Origin: Dendrophyllia cribrosa
Lineage: Eukaryota; Cnidaria; Anthozoa; Scleractinia; Dendrophylliidae
Length of the DNA stretch: 64,000 bases
Direction of reading: 5' to 3'
NCBI GenBank assembly: GCA_024195265.1
Contig: JAJLRJ010000004.1
Span: 34,980,030 to 35,044,029, forward strand
In this document: positions 57,974-64,000 of the stretch, in pieces
How positions within the stretch are numbered: the stretch's first letter is position 1
Layout: every line of letters starts with the position of its first letter
The notes under the pieces: model-generated
What the model saw: the letters and a program-made list of their open reading frames with translations, nothing else
The model's database searches: none
What the model was told of the DNA's origin: nothing
Translations under genes and position numbers: made by a program

Positions 57974-60900
57974 ATGGTGGGCTGTGTTGTACCTGATTGT
58001 TTCAATTATTCCAAGAAGACAGGAGACAAGGTGTCTTATCACAGGATCCCAGACGATTATCGTACGAAGGCATGGTTGGACAGGATACGACGAAAAAATA
58101 TGCCTCCTCTCGAAAATTGCTATGTTTGCAGCGACCATTTCGAACCAAGCTGTTTTGAAACCGATCTCCGGGCAAAATTAACGGGGCAAAAGTGTAAAGG
58201 AAGCTTGAAGGATGACGCTATACCGTCCTTGTTTAGCTACGGTCATGTTCAAGAAGCGAAAAAGCCGCGGTTATCGAGCGAACGTCGCCTTCATCGACAG
58301 ATGCGTCAAGAAGTTAGTGCATTATTATTGTTTGCTAGTAGTTTACGCTGATTTATGTTGTACAAACTTGTCTAGTTTTGATGGGATTTGTAAGTCCAAT
58401 TTAGAGGCCGATTTTACATGCTACAATAATTTATAGGTTATAAGTCTTAAGTTGTTTATCATGGGAATCAATGCAAATCGGTCCGATACATAGGAGTTTG
58501 CATTGCGTCTGATTTTATCAGAATCGTGCTCATCAGTGAAAAATCAGATCGCGTAGTGTATAATCGGCCTTATAAAATTACCGACGTTGTAATAATTGGT
58601 TGTTTGTGTACGTGTAGCGAAAACCATTTCAATAGACCGCTGATTTGAAATTGATAAATTTTTCGTTCCACGTCGCGGTTTTACGTATAAAGCATAACGG
58701 GCCAAAATTATACTTTATTTTAATAGGGAAACAGGGAGATTTTCCATTTGGTAAGGAATATTATAATTTCTAATTCTGCTAAACAATATTAATTTACCCT
58801 TTAGAAGTAAAGCATCACCTTTGGCCTTTAGAGTCTCGTGGATTCATTTTTCATTTGACTGGCAGTCACACAATAAATTTTCACTCTTAGTTTTCACTCA
58901 TAAACTGCCATTAAGATTTTAAAACTTTCTTAGGGGCTGAAACACTCATTTAACTCATTTTAAATTGAAACGAATCATCTATCATCTGTGCATTTTAAAT
59001 TATTCTATCAGGTTGTTGAAGAACTGCTGACTGAAAATGATGACAGCACATCTGCAGAGGAACCTGTGCTTGACGATGATTCTGTGGAACCATGTCCTGT
59101 TGCCTACCCTGTAAGCCCAGGAATGCACGACATTGGGATTCAGTGCTGCTTTGACCCCATTACTTTGAGAAGTGTGGCAAGTCAAACTGATTGCAAAGCT
59201 AATAATATAAAAAAATTAAGCACTGCTGTTTCCCCCCCTGTTCAAGCTGAAGCATATGCCCCAGAACATTCTAATGCTACACAATGGGGGGTTTTGCATG
59301 ACCATAGTTATGCCATGAAGGCACCCCCCAATGTAGTTTTTCCTACCTTTGATGATGATGACTTCACAGTGTCCTTACCTCAACTGGAGGATGTTGAAAC
59401 TGTTGCTGTTGATGGTCATGAAAGTGATGATGACGGTGACGATGATCAGGATGATGATGATGGCGACAAAGATGATGAACTCCTTGATCCCCTCTGGCAA
59501 CTACCTGATGATCATGAAAAGTTGGTAACAGATGATGACATGGTGCCACTTGCAGATAAATGCTCTCCTGACAGTGAGAAGAAATTTCTGGTGTTTGGAT
59601 CATGCCTCAATGAACTTCTTAAACGATGCCCTGACTGTGGGGATGTGATCATCCAACAGGAGAGAAAAACGATTGGAACCATGCTGTCCATTAAATTAAC
59701 TTGCCAAAGTGGCCATACAAAGCTATGGGAATCCCAACCAGTAGTTAAAAAGAAACCCCTGGGAAATGTGTTACTGGCGGCATCAATTTTATTTACAGGC
59801 AACACCTTTGCAAGTATCAGTCGGCTTGCCTCATGCCTCAATCTTCAATTTTTCAGTGAGAGTGTTTTTTATGACACTCAACTGAAATATTTGTTTCCCG
59901 TTATTAACAAGGCATGGGAGAATGAAAGTAGGAATCAGATTGACAAACTTGCATCCAAGGAAGTTGTCAATCTAGATGGTGATGGGCGATGTGATAGCCC
60001 TGGTCATTGTGCAAAATATGGCACGTACACTCTGATGGAGGAGGACACAGGAAATGTGGTGGCATTTGATGTTGTCCAGGTAACAGAAGTTTCGTTATCG
60101 AATGCTATGGAGAAAGAGGGCTTTTCCAGGTGCATAGAAATGTTGGAAGGCAAAGGGGTGAAGATCAACAGGGTTGCAACAGACCGCCATGTGTCCATCA
60201 GCAGTTGTATGGCCAAGGATTACCCCCATATTAATCATCAATATGATGTTTGGCACCTCTCCAAGTGGGTGGTCAAAAAGCTCACTAACAAAGCCAAACA
60301 AAAGGGTTGTGAATAATTGGCCCCATGGATCCAGTCCATTTCCAATCACCTATGGTGGTGTGCTGCAACCTGCAATGGTAGTGTGCCACTTTTACGTGAA
60401 AAGTGGAAGTCGGTTCTGGATCATGTTTCCAACAAGCACAAATGAACAGGAAACACCCTCTTCCATCAGTGCAGCCACAGGCGGATTCCATCCTCTGAAG
60501 CTAAGAAAATCTGCTGGCTCAAGCCAGGCACTCCAGCTCACTTAGCTTTAGAGGAAGTAGTTTTGAATACCAAACTGCTAAAGGATCTGGCTAAGCTAAC
60601 TGACTTCTGTCACACTGGCAAAATTGAGGTCTACCACTCCATGATGCTGAAGTATTGCTCGAAACGGGAGCATTATTCACACAGGGGCATGGTTGCCAGG
60701 ACCCAGCTTGCTGCTCTTGACAACAATGCAAATACTGGCCGCAGTCAAGCTGTGGTAAAGTCGGGTGAACAGGCAGGTGAGACACGGTACAAACTTTGCT
60801 TTCCAAAAGCAAACAAGCGATGGGTCGTAAAGCCAATCAGTGAGAAGAAGTCATATTGTCATTTGTCGACTTTGCTTTCCGAAGTCATTAAGCTTGTGGA

Positions 60901-61018
60901 GCAAGGGGTTGCAGTTGCCCAGCCAGTGCCTGTTCAACTACCAAAGAACATTGCATCAAAGCCTGCACCGACAAAGGCAGATGCAATACAACAACACCGT
61001 TCAAGATTTAATAAATAA
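57974..61018 (+). pseudogene. THAP-domain DDE transposase (Kolobok-like) with two nonsense codons
   Basis: Exon 1 (57974-58312) encodes a complete THAP zinc finger: MVGCVVPDC with Cys 4 and Cys 9, Trp 34, Cys 52 and His 55 in CYVCSDHF, and AIPSLF at 82-87. The donor is GAA|GTTAGT and the acceptor TATCAG|GTTGTT, phase 0, so exon 2 is 59012-61018. Exon 2 has a coiled/acidic linker (about 59350-59480), a zinc ribbon-like CPDC...CQSGH, then a transposase core with NLDGDGRCDSPGHCAKYGTY (about 59970-60030), VATDRHVSIS and HQYDVWHLSKWVVKKL. The frame stops at TAA 60314-60316 and again at TGA 60443-60445, with coding sequence continuing in the same frame after each (PWIQSISNHLWWC; LALEEVVLNTKLLKDLAKLT) to the natural end at 61018. 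THAP domains bind the transposon ends; the core cuts and joins DNA at TTAA. The stops make this copy inactive unless bypassed. Confidence 0.88.
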
Positions 61019-61758
61019 ACAGCACTTGGCTTGGATTGGAAGGTAGTGGTTTCGCCCTGTAGAGACATCAAAACAGCACCTGAGAAAATTTGCACCTTTA
61101 CACCCTGTTGGAAGACTAAAGAAAAAAGGTTCTTTTAAGAGCCCCCACCCTGCATTGCACACCACAGGGAAAAATCCTGTAGGTCGAGCGTTCGGCATTG
61201 TACTCTACAGGTAGTATGCAAAACGGCTCCTTTAGGAGCCATCATGTATAATAAAAGTTATGACCAACATTATTATTACCTCACTGAAACACCAATGACT
61301 CAAGCGAAATAAAATGATGCCCTTGTAAATTGTTGAAAGCTTGCTTCACCACAAAAAAAAAAAAATCAGGGGTGAAATCGATCAGAGGCGAACTTGGAAA
61401 TAGGGGGAGGCGGGGGGTTGTGGGAGATTAACTCACTACAGGGCGAAACCATGACCATTGCTTGGACTATAAGCCATAACAAAAACCCTTGACCCCTTTA
61501 TGAGTTTCTGGCCAAACTAATATTAATTGAATAATTATCACCGCTCTCAGGACACTCAGTAGATATTCAAATGATACATATAAAAAGGAAAGCAATCTCT
61601 GTTTTAAAAACTTAGCAATATCATTTGGAACTGTTCAGGAAATTGTCCAGCAGGTTCAGTGTGCACTAAGGTAACATGCAGATCAAGCAACAATTATAAT
61701 TTGAAATCAAACACAAGTATAAAAGAAATCAAATCTCTTGAAATTTGACCACAAATAT

Positions 61759-63779
61759 TTATTCATCTGCATAACGAAACCCTTCAAAGGCAAACTCTTC
61801 CTCTGGCCCAGGTGGAGGATAGAAGCTCCGTATACACATAACTGCACAGGATGGAAGAACTACTCTTATTTCTTTACCCAAAATTCCCCAGCACCATCGA
61901 GCCAATTGCCTGTAAGCAATGTGCCTGAAAAGTTTGTCCTCTGGCCCATTATAGGGATCTTTGTATTGTTGCTTGTATTGCAACCAAGCTGTCTGCAAGA
62001 CCCATCTATTTATGCATACTGGATTAAACCCAGGATGCTGGGTAATGCATGTGGGTTGTTCTTCACATTCACCACTAGTAACTGCCTCAATAAGTTTATT
62101 TTTAACTTGCTCGATTTCTTGGCAACATATGCATGCTTCCACTCTTCCCATAATCTGGCAATTATCACATGTACACCTAGATTATAAAAAAGGAAAACTG
62201 AAATTGTGCTATGTACAGTGATATGAAACAAGTAATAAACTTGCTCCTAATATAAATATCACACAAGCGATAATTGAAAAAATATTGTGAGCTTATATTT
62301 ATTGCAAATCGGTTATATTTCTAAGCATTCAAAGACAACAACACAAGTCAGACTTTACATCCTGTTCGAGTAGGAATTATCCTGATCACAGTTTTATTCA
62401 CAGGGATTTTATTATTGTTTCTGTTGTTAATAAACAGCTAAATAAATCGACCAAGCGGCGAAATCGAGTGAGTAACCAGCACCTCAAATCGATAAGTTAA
62501 TAAGTTTTTCCGTGGAAATTAAATGTGGAAATTCAAGCTTACTTAATTTCCTAACCTCAACGAAAGCAACGCTTTAAAAAGAGAACATCAAGGAAAATTA
62601 AATACACAAATACAAACGCCACAGTTGAGTTGAGATCAGTTTTTTTGCCCTGAATCTTTTAGCTAATGCATATTCTGGCAATTATCACATGTACACCTAA
62701 ATTATAAAAACGGAAAACTGAAATTGTGCCATGTTCAGTGATATGAAACATGTAATAAACTTGCTCCTAATATAAATATCACACAAGCGATAATTGAAAA
62801 AATATTGTGAGCTTATATTTATTGCAAATCGGTTAACTTATATTTCTAAGCATTCAAGGACAACAACACAAGTCAGACTTTACATCCTGTTCGAGTAGGA
62901 ATTATCCTGATCACAGTTTTATTCACAGGGATTTTATTATCGTTTCTGTTGTTAATAAACAGCTAAATAAATCGACCAAGCGGCGAAATCGAGTGAGTAA
63001 CCAGCATCTCAAATCGATTTTCCTTAAGATTGCGTTAAGTTTTTTCCGTGGAAATGTGGAAATTCAAGCTTAGTACTTAAGCTTAATTCCTAACCAAAAC
63101 GAAAGCGACGCTTTGAAAAGAGAACATCAAGGAAAATTAAGTACACAAATACAAACGCCACAGTTGAGTTTGAGATCAATTTATTTGCCTAATGGTCTGT
63201 TATAAGGTATTACAATAAATGGAAAGCTTACACTACATACCAGTCTGAATTTTGCAGTCGAGGATTTGTTTCTTCGTCGCTTCCCATTGAATCATCGCCT
63301 GAAAGGTCTTCAGGGCTACTGTCGGCTTCATCCGAGTTTACACGCGGTTCAAACCGATACGGCTGGATAGAAAAGCTTTCAACATCTTGGGGTGCTTACC
63401 ATTAAGCCAAGAAAACCGGTATTTTCGGTTGGAAAGCAAATGGTACGGTTGATTTTCCGAGAATTCCGGTTGGAACAAGTGGACAACCTTCAGAGGTTGT
63501 CCCGCGATTCCGGTTGGGACGATTCGTCTGGAATTTTCCTTACCATTTGAATTTAGAAAAAATTCAAATCGCTAAATCGAGTTAACGGTCTGGGTACCAG
63601 GACGGAGAAATGGAAAATTTAAATGGTAAGTGCAATCTCGTCGGTTGGTCAGTAAATTTGGAAAATCGCTTACCATTATGTAACGGTCATCCCAACCGGT
63701 TTTTTCCTACAAATGGTAAGCACCCTTGTTCACCTTGTTCCTCGTCGAAATTATCGGACTCCGACCCAGATTTGGACAT
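61759..63779 (-). CDS. P2RX7_C-domain protein of the Kolobok-like element, first exon split by a MITE
   Basis: A cysteine-rich protein of about 205 residues. Pieces on the minus strand: 63726-63779 (MSKSGSESDNFDEEQGEQ), 63241-63386 (DVESFSIQPYRFEPRVNSDE and an acidic stretch), then a spliced exon 61759-62176. A GTATGT donor at 63240 and TCTAG acceptor at 62177 join as Trp, giving WCTCDNCQ...ACICCQEIEQV, CITQHPGFNPVCIN, HIAYRQLARWCWGI and a terminal FEGFRYADE. The order of CxxC, CC-E, 'HP.F...C' and 'YRQ...W.wg' matches the zinc-binding C-terminal ballast domain of P2X7 receptors (P2RX7_C), which occurs as stand-alone proteins in invertebrates, often in transposon contexts. No P2X channel part is present. 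A 336-bp MITE interrupts the first exon. The stop codon overlaps AATAAA. Confidence 0.85.
62155..63190. repeat. Tandem duplication of about 510 bp in the P2RX7_C gene intron
   Basis: 62155-62650 and 62672-63190 are near-identical direct copies: both start CTGGCAATTATCACATGTAC and both contain AACACAAGTCAGACTTTACA and CGACCAAGCGGCGAAATCGA. The distal copy includes the first 25 bases of exon 2 and a second acceptor (ATTTAG|GTGTACATG), after which an in-frame stop follows within a few codons. Confidence 0.88.
63390..63725. mobile_element. 336-bp MITE inside the P2RX7_C gene's first exon
   Basis: Ends GGGTGCTTACCATT and AATGGTAAGCACCC are exact inverses, flanked by the 3-bp duplication TTG (63387-63389, 63726-63728). 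The interior has repeated TTACCATT and CCGGTTGG motifs. Omitting the insert and one TTG restores an open frame. Confidence 0.88.
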
Positions 63780-64000
63780 TGTAACAGCGATATTCCGGCC
63801 AAACTATAGGATGTTTACTGATGCAAATACTGCACACAACTAGAAGATGCGCAAATATCGAATTACGTTTGACGATTCTACGTCATCCGATGATACGCTG
63901 ACCGCTTTCTGAACAAGCAAGCAATTTCCCAAGATGGCGCCACTCTATTTGCATTTTTGCTCGTCTTTCAGGAATAATATCTGAGTTGTTAAGGGGGGAG

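Larger units (their letters stand above)
51252..64000. mobile_element. Kolobok-like DNA transposon (right tip beyond window)
   Basis: The left end is TTAA (51248-51251) followed by AGGGGAACTCC. A segment 110-220 bp inside (ACAACTCAGG ... GAAAGACGAGCAAAAAATGC, AGAGTGGCGCCATCTTGG, then ACGTAGAATCGTC) is inverted at 63875-63995, so the window ends about 110 bp short of the right tip. Between the ends lie a THAP-domain transposase gene (plus strand) and a P2RX7_C-domain gene (minus strand). THAP domain, TTAA target site and AGGG terminus fit the Kolobok superfamily. Without the later 6.35-kb insertion (51485-57834) the element would be about 6.5 kb. Confidence 0.85.

Noticed and set aside
59000..59841. 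Minus-strand His-rich frames opposite the transposase
   Set aside because: Shadows of the Asp-rich linker and zinc ribbon on the plus strand.

Overview
This is a eukaryotic nuclear window, almost certainly from an anthozoan cnidarian (most likely a stony coral). The evidence is AT-rich, intron-rich genes with canonical GT..AG splice sites, a TRPM channel, an RNase L-like ankyrin-kinase-KEN gene, Ty3/gypsy relics, and a very dense population of small inverted-repeat transposons. The species is not determinable by eye.

Layout. (1) About 0.4-19.2 kb, minus strand: the N-terminal half (15 phase-compatible exons, about 728 residues) of a TRPM-family cation channel. Its transmembrane part lies outside the window, beyond position 1. 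Its introns are full of MITEs. The 5.9 kb first intron holds an internally deleted Ty3/gypsy insertion and, on the opposite strand, a truncated alpha-kinase gene with its own TATA box. (2) 19.4-26.1 kb: hairpin and TTAA-flanked elements, one carrying a 5S rRNA fragment and an orphan transposon exon, then a 2.2 kb foldback element. (3) 26.4-27.1 kb, minus: an intronless seven-finger C2H2 zinc-finger protein. (4) 27.2-42.6 kb: no convincing host gene; MITEs, a 3.35 kb foldback element with kilobase-scale arms and a 98-base G run, nested elements and minisatellites. (5) 42.6-45.0 kb, minus: a decayed Ty3/gypsy pol. (6) 45.3-49.2 kb, minus: a single-exon 1281-codon ankyrin + kinase + KEN ribonuclease protein related to RNase L/IRE1. 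(7) 51.25 kb to the window end: a Kolobok-like, TTAA-flanked DNA transposon.

The Kolobok-like element is the most striking structure. It carries two genes in opposite orientation: a THAP-domain transposase (plus strand, two in-frame stops) and a small cysteine-rich protein with a P2RX7 C-terminal-type domain (minus strand). A separate 6.35 kb transposon with 74-bp perfect terminal repeats and a 9-bp target duplication has landed between its left end and the transposase promoter. A 336-bp MITE has landed inside the first exon of the P2RX7_C-type gene, where splice-like sites could remove it in frame. Several short TTAA-AGGG... elements elsewhere in the window have compatible ends and may be non-autonomous relatives.
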